DNA from: Amaranthus tricolor
Lineage: Eukaryota; Streptophyta; Magnoliopsida; Caryophyllales; Amaranthaceae
NCBI RefSeq assembly: GCF_026212465.1
Contig: NC_080051.1
Coordinates: 22,744,727-22,808,726 of the forward strand
Direction of reading: 5' to 3'
DNA length: 64,000 nt
In this document: piece after piece, positions 51,301 through 61,169 of the stretch
Numbering within the stretch: position 1 is the first letter of the stretch
How the letters are laid out: the number at the start of each line of letters is the position of its first letter
Program-made: the position numbers and the translations under genes
The notes under the pieces: model-generated
Seen by the model: the letters and a program-made list of their open reading frames with translations, nothing else
Told to the model about the DNA's origin: nothing
The model's database searches: none

Positions 51301-54300
51301 TTAACTACCTACACTTTTTATTACATTGTGCGTTTAAATTTGTAATTTTTCTCCAAAAATAATTCAATTTTTTAATGATTTTTCTACAATAATCTCACTT
51401 AATGATTAACAATAAATAGTCCCAACTTTAAGGGTATTTATTTAGAGTAAACTCGGATAACTCGATGACCTGCTATATTAGGTAAATTACCAGAAAAGTA
51501 AACTGAAAATTGATGTAAGATTAGTGAAAAGTTTTAAAAATATACATAAAAAATTCTGAATAATAAAAAAATCAAAAAATATTTTCACATTTTTTGGACA
51601 TTTTATATTAATTTATCTTTTTTGTCAAAAAATAAAACTTGTTATAGCAAGTAATATGATTAGCGGGTTTACTGTAAAAAAATACCCTCAATATTAAAAT
51701 TATTCATGGTTAATCAATATGTGAGATTATTGTAGGAAAATCATAAAAATATTGAATTATTCAAAATAAATTTTACATTTTCTCCTTTATGATTATATCT
51801 ACCACTTTTTAAATAAATCCCATTCACACATATTTTCTTTTTATATTATCCACAAAATTTAAGATTATTGACCACAATAGCTAATTTTTAATATTTCAGA
51901 TAATTAAAGAGCAAGGTCGGCCTATAAGAGGGCAATAGAGGCTTGTATTCGAACTCATATAAAAATTTAATAAAACGACGTTTTAATATCTAATAATTAA
52001 GGGTATAGAATAATATATTTAGTAATTATAGGCTCATAACAAATATTTCACTACAGACTTCTAAAATCTCAAGGCCATAGCATGTTTAAAAGGGTAAAGG
52101 AAGAACTAGCTAAGGGAACCAAATGACAGTTGTAAGAAAAACGTACCAAAACTATTGCCATGTAAGACGCGAATGTGTAAAGAGGTAAAGAAGTCGTAAA
52201 TAGTGTACTTAAATCCTGGTAAATGTACTTCTAATCTGCTAGCCAGGGCCGCAAATGCTGTATTGTGCATCCTCGCTACGTCTAACGGCTCTTCCGCACA
52301 TGTTCCGTTGTAACCTAGCATGAACTTCATTGATGGCATGCACCCCATTGGACCCATGTTTAGGAATGCAAACTTCCTTCCTCCTTGCTTGTAGATTGTC
52401 TGAAATCATTACAACATTTTCTAACTATAAAATGCATGGCAAAAGATCACTAATTCAAAGTAAACTTATGATAATTGTTATGTTGAAGTGGACTTATTAT
52501 GAATATCAGTAAATAGTCGGGGAAACACGAGGTGTACACACTTCATAAGTCAAGAAGTTAAAGGTAAAAGGTAAAGGACACGCCTAGTATCCCGTACAAG
52601 GTAGGGTCTGAATGAGGGTTTTTGTTCCTAAAAAATGCGGACAAATCATACATGTTTTCCTCAAAGAGGGAGTAAAGAGAATACACGCAGTCAAGAAACC
52701 CCCAGCTAATACCTGCGCCCAATAGGGGGTCAAACCCCAAACCTTTTACTCAACGTGCAGATTCTCTATATCTATTGAGCCACAAATGCTTTTGCGCTTT
52801 TAGTTCATAAGCCTAGAAGATACCATCCTAAAACCATATAGCAATAGGGGGGACTCCAATGACTTATAAAGTGTGCGATAAACTATCCCAACAATAATTA
52901 ATAGCTCAATTTGACACATTTTTTCTAGATTAAATGAATCTCTTTTTAAACTAATTTGAACTGCCATAAATATTCTAAACCAATTTCAACGCTCTGCAAT
53001 AATTTTCTAATATCTACTTACCGTATTCTTAATACCTACTCACAATATATTATTTGTCTACTTACATTATTTTTTAATGCCTACTTACAATATTTTAAGA
53101 AAATATATATTGAGTCGACCTAATTAAAGATTGTTTTTCAAAGAAATCATCTCTCACAAGAATTTGTGTAATTTTCTAATAATTGAATCTTTAGTTTCTA
53201 ACCTTTGACTTATAATGGAAATTAAAACAACTTCTAGAATTTAATTTTGAAACCAAAATTTAATTATAAAAATCTGAAATTTCAAATGTCAAATAATGTA
53301 ACCAGTTCACTGTAAGATTTCTTTACTTCTAACTTTTTTTCCTTTACTTATTAAAATATAATTTCTTTTCTAATAAAGAAAATAAGAGAAGTAGAATAAG
53401 TAATTGGGTTGAAGAGTTGTTACGTTGATATGTTGGGTTAGGTTTCCAAGTATCATATTCATGTGATTTCTCTTCTGATAATAAGAAAGAGGAAGGTCGG
53501 CCCGGTTCTCTTCAAAAAGGCTGAAATAGTCATTGCCTCCTATGTTAAACAAGTACACTGCTTTAGATAATAGCCTTTTGCCTTCCATTTCTCCAACTTG
53601 ATCTTTTAATTTTTGCACCATTTTGTCAAAATAGTATAATTGTGTCATCAAATTTATCTGCATATCCAAAATCACAAAACTTATTATGTTACTCTTATAT
53701 GTAAAATTGACCCCACATATTCTACTTAAATATCTTATTTAATTTGATATTAATTTTTTTAAAAAAAAAATGAGAGAGCACAAGTAAAAAGAAAAAATGC
53801 TAATTTAATCACAATTATATAAATAATTGAATCCAACAAAAACATAAGTAAAGGAAGAAATATTATGAAACAAGAAAATGATATATTTAGTGTGATTTTG
53901 TTAATAGAGAAAGTAAAACATTTGATTAGTATAAAACAGATTTAGTGGATATTTGGTAAACAATTGACATCTTGTAGCTGATAGCTAATTATAGTGGCTG
54001 ACTCGATCAACTGATTTTATTAACAATGGTTGGCAAGCTGATTTTAAACTCGTTGCTACTATGTGCAGCTTGTTCAAAAACAGCTTACTCATATTAATAA
54101 GTTATTTCAACCAGCTAATTTACAAAATATTAGATTGTATGATTTGACTACCAAACCTTCTATTTGTATCAAAATAAGTTAAAACTGTTTAATAAACTAT
54201 TTTACCAAACACCCTCTAAGACTTACCGTGCCGGGGCGAGTTTCAACGAGAACACAAGCACTAGCAGAAGCAAAACTGACTCCCATCGAATAATCATCAA

Positions 54301-54717
54301 GTCCCGGTAACAAATATGGCCTGATGAAAAACGGTAAACCCGATAATTGAGCTGCGAAAACAATTTACATTTATAATATGTAATTGGATCGATCATAAGA
54401 AGAATATGAAAAAAGTAACAAATAATAAAGCATGAAGTACCTATAAAATCAGGTATAACACGACCATCAGAGTATCTTCCAGCAGGCTTCTTAAAAAAAG
54501 TAAAACCATAAGGCCAAAACTCAGCTCCAGCTCCTTCAACACCATTGTAAAGAGTCATTCCACTGTCGAATAGCGAATCCCCAAACACAAACAGGGGTGT
54601 TTTGTCTATTAATTCATCACTGGATATTGTTGGACGACAAAGGAGGATTACAAGGGATGATGTATAGACTGCCAATTTAGGGAATATATTGGTTGATGAT
54701 GATATTCGTCTTCCCAT
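48390..54717 (-). CDS. GDSL esterase/lipase, gene 2 of a tandem pair
   Basis: Five exons (54441-54717, 54227-54351, 53424-53657, 52147-52399, 48390-48622), all GT/AG, give 373 residues. Exons 3, 4 and 5 have exactly the same lengths (234, 253, 233) as in gene 1, and exon 2 is one codon longer. A basic MGRR start followed by a hydrophobic stretch (AVYTSSLVILL) makes an N-terminal signal likely. Block I is FGDSLFDSG (Ser48), block III GGND (174-177) and block V FDAGHP (Asp337, His340). Block II reads VSFASASAC: the usual Asn and Gly are both Ser (118 and 123), so the oxyanion-hole glycine is missing and activity may be altered. The start is the first in-frame ATG. Its introns hold a SINE, a MITE and a palindrome cluster. 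Confidence 0.93.
49640..49970 (+). pseudogene. GC-richer fragment, possibly decayed coding sequence
   Basis: This stretch is markedly less AT-rich than its intron surroundings. Short plus-strand frames (SVSVRKSLYEKLPKAYS, then GAESSQYQLPPLSERHANR) are broken by stops. It could be the tail of a decayed transposon-encoded protein, but I cannot name the family. It lies in intron 4 of GDSL gene 2. Confidence 0.3.
50356..50476. repeat. Cluster of three 19-nt palindromes
   Basis: TCGCTGTTACTAACAGCGA (50356-50374) and TCGCTATTAATAATAGCGA (50458-50476) are perfect 9-bp inverted repeats around one base. TCGTTGTTAGTAATAGCGA (50403-50421) is the same motif with two stem changes that still allow G-T pairing. 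Another palindrome, TTTGACCAGTCAAA, lies at 50382-50395. The cluster is in intron 4 of GDSL gene 2. Confidence 0.9.
52500..52893 (-). mobile_element. TRIM- or LTR-like repeat, copy X2, interrupted by a SINE
   Basis: On the minus strand it starts TGTTGGGATAGTTTATCGC and contains ATAAGTCATTGGAG, CTATATGGTTTTAGGATGG and, beyond the SINE, GAAGTGTGTACACCTCG, in the same order as copy X1 at 46854-47050. The SINE at 52555-52803 splits it. Confidence 0.45.
52555..52803 (-). mobile_element. tRNA-derived SINE
   Basis: On the minus strand an A box (TGGCTCAATAGATATAGAG, near 52770) and a B box (GGTTTGACCCC, near 52735) sit at SINE spacing close to the 5' end. The 249-bp unit is flanked by 13-bp direct repeats (TTCATAAGTCAAG at 52542, TTCATAAGCCTAG at 52804) that match at 11 of 13 positions. 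The 3' end has TTTACC-type repeats rather than a long A tail. It lies in intron 3 of GDSL gene 2. Confidence 0.75.
53005..53165. repeat. Partial AAGTAG-module repeat
   Basis: Units of the type CTACTTACAATATTTTTAATG follow one another and end in ATCTCTCACAAGAATTTGTG. This is the inverse of the left half of the element at 42280-43242. It lies in intron 3 of GDSL gene 2. Confidence 0.6.
53945..54216. mobile_element. MITE with GTGTTTGG ends
   Basis: The ends GTGGATATTTGGTAAAC and TTTTACCAAACACCCTC are inverted. The interior shares GCTGATAGCTAATTAT and CAACCAGCTAAT words with 28207-28472. It lies in intron 2 of GDSL gene 2, immediately 3' of the exon 2 donor. Confidence 0.65.
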
Positions 54718-54879
54718 TAAGAGTAAAGATATTAAAGTCAACGTTGTTTTATGGATTTCTATTAGAAAGGAAAACTAGCTTTGCTCGATTATCTCTAGTT
54801 CATTGATTCATCATTGGTTTAATCCATATGAGGGATGCACGTTAATTATATGATTTATGATTATTATTGATATATATAT

Positions 54880-55141
54880 TTTTTCTGTTCAGAAATACTT
54901 ATTACATTATGATTATTGCTTGTTGATATTAATTATTATTCAAATTTATTTTATATATTGTGGCTAATGTGTAAAAAAATAATATAGTCAACTTGGATCT
55001 TGTTTGAATTGTTAAATTGCATACTTCATAATATTAACTTTTATAATTTTTAGATTTACTTAGTTCAACACATAAATGATCAAATAACACATTGTATTTT
55101 GTATAAAGTCAAATGTAACAAGTATAGTGAAACGGAGAAAG
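54880..55141. mobile_element. Stowaway-like MITE, second family
   Basis: The right end AGTGAAACGGAGAAAG is followed by TA. The interior TTTATTTTATATATTGTGGC and ATAGTCAACTTGGATC match 39462-39720. It is upstream of GDSL gene 2, so it may overlap that gene's promoter. The left end is approximate. Confidence 0.65.
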
Positions 55142-55144
55142 TAT

Positions 55145-55366
55145 GATTAATTATTAATATTATTCATCATTCAAGCTTATTTTAAATACTATAGCGAATG
55201 TGTAAGAAAAAATATAGTCAACTAAAATTTAGTTTAAATTATCTAATTGCATACTTTTATAATGTTAACTTTTTATAATTTTTAAATGTATTTTATTCAA
55301 TATATAAATAATCGAAATAACATATTAATTTACATAAAAATTCTGAGTTATACTCAAACGAGGGAG
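55145..55366. mobile_element. Stowaway-like MITE, adjacent partial copy
   Basis: The block repeats the interior of 54880-55141 (CATTCAAGCTTATTTT, ATGTGTAAGAAAAAATATAG, AATTGCATACTT) directly after it and ends near ACTCAAACGAGGGAG. The left terminus is missing. Confidence 0.5.
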
Positions 55367-57764
55367 CATGAGGACAATGGACGTGGGAAGCATCTAAAGA
55401 AGAATTTTTGACATTTTCAATTTACTTGATTTGAGGGAACAATTCAATGATCTTCTTAATTTCATAATCGAGTTATTATTAATACTAGGCGATTACCTCT
55501 AAAGCACGAGACAAATAATATAATCATTACAAGCAGATTAAATAAAAATTAAAAAAAGAACTATGAATGATAATTTTTATAAAATCACAACAAATAAAAT
55601 TGAATAATAAATAACAATATTTACACATCGTTAGAACATAATTGTTGATTACTCGTGCAAAGAACGAGCTATTTAATAATCACTATATGTTAAATGTACG
55701 TTTGTCATAATAGTTAATTACCCGTGTTAAACACAATATACAAAAATTTATTTTATCAAAAATAAAATAGACTATAAATACTCCAACGTATGTAATGAAG
55801 TAGATACACAAGAAAAATGCATGGATACATGCTTATTTTTCTTTGTAGATCAAACAACTTATACAAAATGAAAAATAAAGAGTACTTGTAAGATAAAGAA
55901 AATATATTTTTGAAGAACCCAAAATACAAAGCTTCTCTCTCCTTTCGACGTTTAAACATAAAATCATTTCTTACCAATTTCTAACTTATCTTTTAATAAA
56001 ATCTCTCCTTGAGATACCTAAACTCCTATATCATAATTAGTTTTTAACTCATTATTCAAATTCAACTACACTTTAAACATCCTCCCTTTATTTACCCAAT
56101 TTCTTTTAACATTATTCATAACACTCTAAATTTCAATTATGCTAAGTATATAACTTAAATCATAGTCAATTGAGATCTTATTTGATTCGTTATAATACAA
56201 TTTATTAATATTAACTTTTTCTAATTTTTAATTATGCACAATCAGATGAATTAGGACATCAATTAATATATTTAAAAATGTGCACTGCGCACAAACCAAG
56301 TGAGACAAAGATAGTGAAGTCATCATATTATATCATACAATATACTAAATAAAGACCCTTTAATTTTAAATTACGCTTTTTTAATGATTGAATACTTGGC
56401 GAAATATAATTAACTTAAATTGTTGATATATTTTAATGAATTTCCACATAGTAATATTCATAAATGTAAAGAAGAATTTCAAACATAGCAAAATTATCAA
56501 TTTACAATGTTATCTCATTTGTCTTTCTCTTTTCTAGAAGGACTTTTCTTTTAAACGCAACATTTATTTCTGAGTGCTGATAAATAGAAATGGTGTATGA
56601 AATTCATGATCTTGCAAATGACGACATTTTATACACCTTCACTTTGCTGCTCACCTCATTTGAATAGCTTTAAGCCTTTGAACTACCCATTTCATTTTTA
56701 ATAAGTTTATGTTTAACCTCTTTTGTCTTTGCGTCGCAATACAAGACAACTATTTTTGCAATTAGCCACTTACTCAATAAAGTTATTTATCAACCTCAAT
56801 TAGTATACATTGTAGTATATAAAATGACGACTAATAATATACAGTATAAATAAAGAAGCATGCTCAATTTAGAGGTACAAAATATCACAGTATTTTGTAT
56901 TAATATATAGAAGATAAATCTTAAAAAGAAAATTTATTTTCAATGAAACTAAAATCACATATAATATTCCAATTCATATAATGGGAAAAAAATTTGTTCT
57001 CAATCTTACTAAAATTACATATAATATTTAAACGCATATAAAGATATAAATCTTCTAAATAGATAAAATTAATAGTCAAACTTATTGCAATAATATGCAT
57101 TAATGTATAGTAATCTTGTCGTGAAAGCTATAATAAAATCATAAGAAAGCGTATGTGAAAAGTTGAAAAAAAATTTTATCAAAAAATAACACATATCATT
57201 ATTTAATTCAACCATTATCAATCCCTTTTAAATACTCCCAACCGTCAATCAATTCAAAATACACACCTAATTATGTATTGGTGTAATCAACTTCGTGTAA
57301 ACCACGTTTTTCTTTAACAATTATAATAAGAGTGTATTTTGAGTTAACAACCTTAATAGTTTAATTTAGTGTATATTTCACGTTAATTCATGTTAATTCA
57401 CGTAAATTGATAGTTGAGTACATTTTGAATAGATTGTAAATAGTTAGTTTTATTAATATCAAATTTTCCATATTTATTTGTGGCGCTATCTACATTGCAT
57501 TAAATTATTTTAATTTGAACTATGTATCTATTTGTACTATGAAATGTATTTTGAATGTTGGTCTACTGGTTTTCAAACAAAGAGGGCTTAGTATAAGAAA
57601 ATAAAGAAGCATCTCAAAGTACAGTTGATTGCATTAACATCTAACAATCAACGCACGTTAGTTGCGTTGTTAGAATAAGGTCAAATTATTATGATAATTC
57701 ATATTAGTAACTAAGTTAATATAAAAATGTAAAAAACACTCTCAGTATCCAGTATGAGGTGTAA
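55367..57764. other. AT-rich intergenic stretch
   Basis: No gene is supported. The part 56040-56335 carries CAATTGAGATCTTATTTGA and other words of the second Stowaway-like family and is probably another decayed copy. A frame at 55756-55977 is AT-driven and has no recognisable domain. Confidence 0.4.
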
Positions 57765-58627
57765 CACTCTTGAATTTCCAACCTCATAAACGAAACCAAA
57801 ACCGTAACGGATAGATGGAAATTTGGGTGTTACATAAAAAGAAAAGAAAAAGAATTTAAATAAACATTAAAGATTAACTTAAAAAGGTGAGTAAGTAGAA
57901 AATTCAGCAACATCTCTACTGAAATTGAGGATATAATATAGATCAATAGATATAGTAATTCAACTAAACTAAATGAAGATATCAAAGCCCTCCAGAATAT
58001 GTCACGATGGAATGAATCATCGTCGGCTCATCAATTCATCAATTCTAACACGGATCGTGGTTCCAGTGTTAACGCATCGGTTTAACAGCAGTAAAAGAAG
58101 TATACCTTAGACCGTACGTCAAAAAATCATGCAGCGGAACTATGAACCATACAAGGAGTCACATGGCTCCACACAAGGGAATTATACATCCAAAAACTTT
58201 ACAAGTAATATAAGAGTCACAAAGCATTGGCTTCTAGTATAATAATCGCTACGATCGTATTCAGCTCTTTCCCCCAATGCAATGCAAAATCCGCTCTTTC
58301 CCCCAATGCAATGCAATAGAAGTTCCTATACCTGTTATATCAAACTATGATCCTCCTACTGCTCAACATAATGACCATAACCAAATGTATCATAGCAGGA
58401 ACATCATAAAGAGTCAGGAACAAACAACAACAAACACATACACGTCAGTAATCAATGAACTTATAACAATTAGAATAATAGCACAAGGGGATAGGCAACG
58501 ATATAGCACATCAATAACGAATCTACTCATCGGTCTAAACACTTCTATTTACTCATGATTTCTCTTTCAACTACTAATCCCTCGAAGTATATTCCAATGT
58601 AGTGGATCTTTTCTCTATTCATGGCAT

Positions 58628-58862
58628 AGTGACACGGCCAAGGGCGTTATCGGCCACCTGGCGCCTATGGCAAAGTATGAGCTCATACTCACTCCAGCTG
58701 ACCCTCTCGAGTTCTACCTTCGGGAAAAAATAACACACTGGGGTATCAATCCAGTGAAGAAGCCACCATATTGGGGTTTGCAAAGCCCGCATGGTAACAC
58801 CTCGGTCAAGGGGCGGTATCGGCCACCCGGCGCCCAATGACAAAAGTATGCTCATACCCGCC
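58628..58862. repeat. GC-rich imperfect direct repeat
   Basis: Two segments of about 65 bp (58628-58690, 58793-58862) share GGCCAAGGGCG/GGTCAAGGGGCG, TATCGGCCACC, GGCGCC and a TCATAC end. They are diverged by substitutions and small indels. Confidence 0.75.
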
Positions 58863-60299
58863 TTACGGTGATCTCGTCAGATCTCACCTAGGGGACTACT
58901 AAATCAACTGGATAATCCAGTTGAGTCACGCCAACTAATCATAATCAAGGCTCAATAACTAGAGAATCACTTCAATACAACACACAACCATAGTACGTCC
59001 TCTACTATTTAAGAATTTGTTTTCATAGTCTCCTAATGCTTTCATTCACTTGCATATACCATTGCTTTCATTTTACTTGCCTATACCACTATCATGACTA
59101 TTCGATAGCATAGTTTACTTTACGATGCTTGATAATTCTAACACGATGCATGTAACCACGAAATATTGATAATACTTTGAAACAATGAATATGGTAGTTA
59201 ATTACTATGTGTACGTACCTGTAAGTGTCACAGCACAACCAAAAATTACAAAAATCACCCAACCAAGGTTCTACTTTCCTCTTATGAACCGAAAATCTAT
59301 ACAAGTTAGGAATAAAACTAATAAGTTCCCTTAACTACTTTGTCATACCAACTAAATACTAAACTAACCACTGTCACCCATTCAACATGAATTTTTTATT
59401 ATTCTAGCATGCACACAACTCATTCAACACAAGTCAAAGTCATTAACTCAACACAACATAAGTCTTTCATCAATTTAAAAGTAAAAGTATATGTGAATCG
59501 TGCCTTTACATCAACTAATTTTGAGTATATCGGTTCGCTTTACCCAAAAAAATAGCTACTCACAACAAAGCCTTACAATTTTTAATATAACACTAATATA
59601 ACGATAAGGCAAACCTTAGAGGTATCAAATCGCGATATCATTTGTTACATTTTCCAAAGCTAAAAAGAACTATAATCACACATCACGACAAATAACTTTA
59701 GTAACTTCTAACAATAAGTTGACACTATGCTCATGACTCACGAATATTAACTTCACTAACAACCTAATAAGAGTATTTGTAATTCACAACAACTAAATCA
59801 CTAACCATTAACAACTATTACTCCCAATAACAATTAAAACCACTTCTATAGTCTACTACGATCGCAACCATCACCAACTAAATCAATTATAATTATAATT
59901 AACACAATTAAGTCTTAAAATAATTTGTGAAATTATACAATTAACCATCATACCCTCAATATATAACATAAGAGCATACACCTTTAAAATTTCATCCCTA
60001 AATTAAACCCTAATTAATTCATTGTTCAAAGTCACCACCTTTTATTACCACCCACAATAAGATTTAATGAAAAAGAGATAATACACAATCAACACAACTC
60101 ATGAACTTAATAAAATTTCAATTAGAAGCAAGGAAATCAATGAGGAAGATGAGGTGACTTACAAAGGCGAAACAAGAGAAAAAGGGGTGAAGAGACAAGT
60201 GATTTTTGGGATGGTGGTGACACACGGTGATGGGGGAGGACCGAATCCACGGCGTAGGCAGCACGTAGCAGCCACTGCTGGTGGTTTTTGGGCAGGAAA

Positions 60300-60470
60300 C
60301 GCAGTTGGTTGCTGCTGCTCGTGGAGGGGAAAGTGCAGCCTATTGCTGCCGGTTGTGGGGAGGAACACTACAGCCTGTTACTACCGGTTATGGGGAGGAG
60401 TACTGCAGCCTGTTGCTGCCGGTTGTGGGGAGGAGGACCGCAACTGGTTGCTGCTGCTAGGCCGCCTGCT
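60300..60470. repeat. 35-bp GC-rich tandem repeats
   Basis: Units starting at about 60335, 60370 and 60405, with partial units before and after, share GCAGCCTGTTGCTGCCGG and TTGTGGGGAGGA. Because 35 is not a multiple of three, each unit is read in a different frame, which explains the cysteine- and leucine-rich open frames here. These are not called as genes. Confidence 0.85.
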
Positions 60471-60740
60471 GTTGGTGGTTCTAGTGGCTGCAGTTGGACC
60501 GTGAGGGAGAGGGGAGTGAGAGAAAGAGAGAAGAGAAGAGGGAGTGATTGCTGGTTTTTTGAGCAACAAGGGTTTCATGCCCTTTTTATCATTGTTATTA
60601 TAATAAGGAAAAATTCTATAAAACTACCTATTCTATACCTGCTTTTGCATAAAACTACCTTTTCTATTTTTTTTTTCAAAAAACTACCTTATGTAATAAT
60701 ATTGTTTGCAAAAGAGTACCTATTAACGGATTGGTTAGTG

Positions 60741-60784
60741 TTGACCGTCAAAACTGACGTTGACTATCACGTGTGAAGCACGTG
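60741..60784 (+). promoter_or_regulatory. W-box and G-box cluster in the MULE promoter
   Basis: In 44 bp lie TTGACCGTCAA (a palindrome of two W-box cores, 60741-60751), TGACG (60755-60759, as-1 core), TTGAC (60760-60764) and two CACGTG G-boxes (60768-60773 and 60779-60784, 11 bp apart). It is about 190 bp upstream of the 5' UTR donor. These motifs bind WRKY, TGA-bZIP and bZIP/bHLH factors; whether they function here is inferred. Confidence 0.55.
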
Positions 60785-60974
60785 ACCAATTAATTTGTGC
60801 TTCCTTCTTCATTGCTGTGCTCATCATTTCAGAATCCATTTTCGAATTCCATAAGCTTTTCTCTTCTTCTTCGAAGAAAGCGAGTTATCCTCTTCGAAAT
60901 AGCTGTTCAAAGCTCTTCAATTCGCTCTCTTGTTCGTTGAGACATCTTCCAGCTGAAGCGTCTAACATTTAGAG

Positions 60975-61156
60975 GTATGTTTCACCACTGAATTACGGAT
61001 TTTTTCTTCTTTTTTTAAATTTTCTGTTGTCTGTAATGTCGAGCCTTCATTTCAAATGCTGCTTTAATTTTTGTTATTAATTTCTTGTTTTTATGTTGTC
61101 ATTTGTTAATTGATTGTTGTTGCTTGAGAATAATGTATAATGGTTCCTTAAATTAG
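60975..61156 (+). other. Predicted intron in the MULE 5' UTR
   Basis: GAG followed by GTATGT (60975) and TTAG (ending 61156) would remove 182 bp just before the ATG at 61170. The short open frame at 60760-60972 would then be untranslated leader. This is predicted from splice signals only. Confidence 0.4.
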
Positions 61157-61169
61157 ATAAATCTGTAAA

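Larger units (their letters stand above)
57765..60600. mobile_element. LTR-retrotransposon-like stretch
   Basis: It begins with TGTAACACTCTTGAATTTCC, a terminus common to long plant LTRs, and contains GC-richer patches (58620-58870, 60150-60560). Reading minus, a TATA-like GATAAAAAGGGC near 60580 precedes a C/T-rich leader. No polyprotein remnant or matching right end was found. The stretch also holds a tandem duplication at 58263-58316, of GCTCTTTCCCCCAATGCAAT followed by GCAA. The element call is tentative. Confidence 0.3.

Noticed and set aside
54718..54741. Longer N-terminus for GDSL gene 2
   Set aside because: The extension starts at TTG. The first ATG is at 54717 and gives a plausible signal peptide.
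55756..55977. 73-residue minus-strand frame
   Set aside because: Phe/Leu/Tyr-rich from AT composition, with no domain and no splice or promoter context.
60154..60776. Plus- and minus-strand open frames of up to 162 residues
   Set aside because: They arise from 35-bp GC-rich tandem repeats read in rotating frames and show no domain or splice support.
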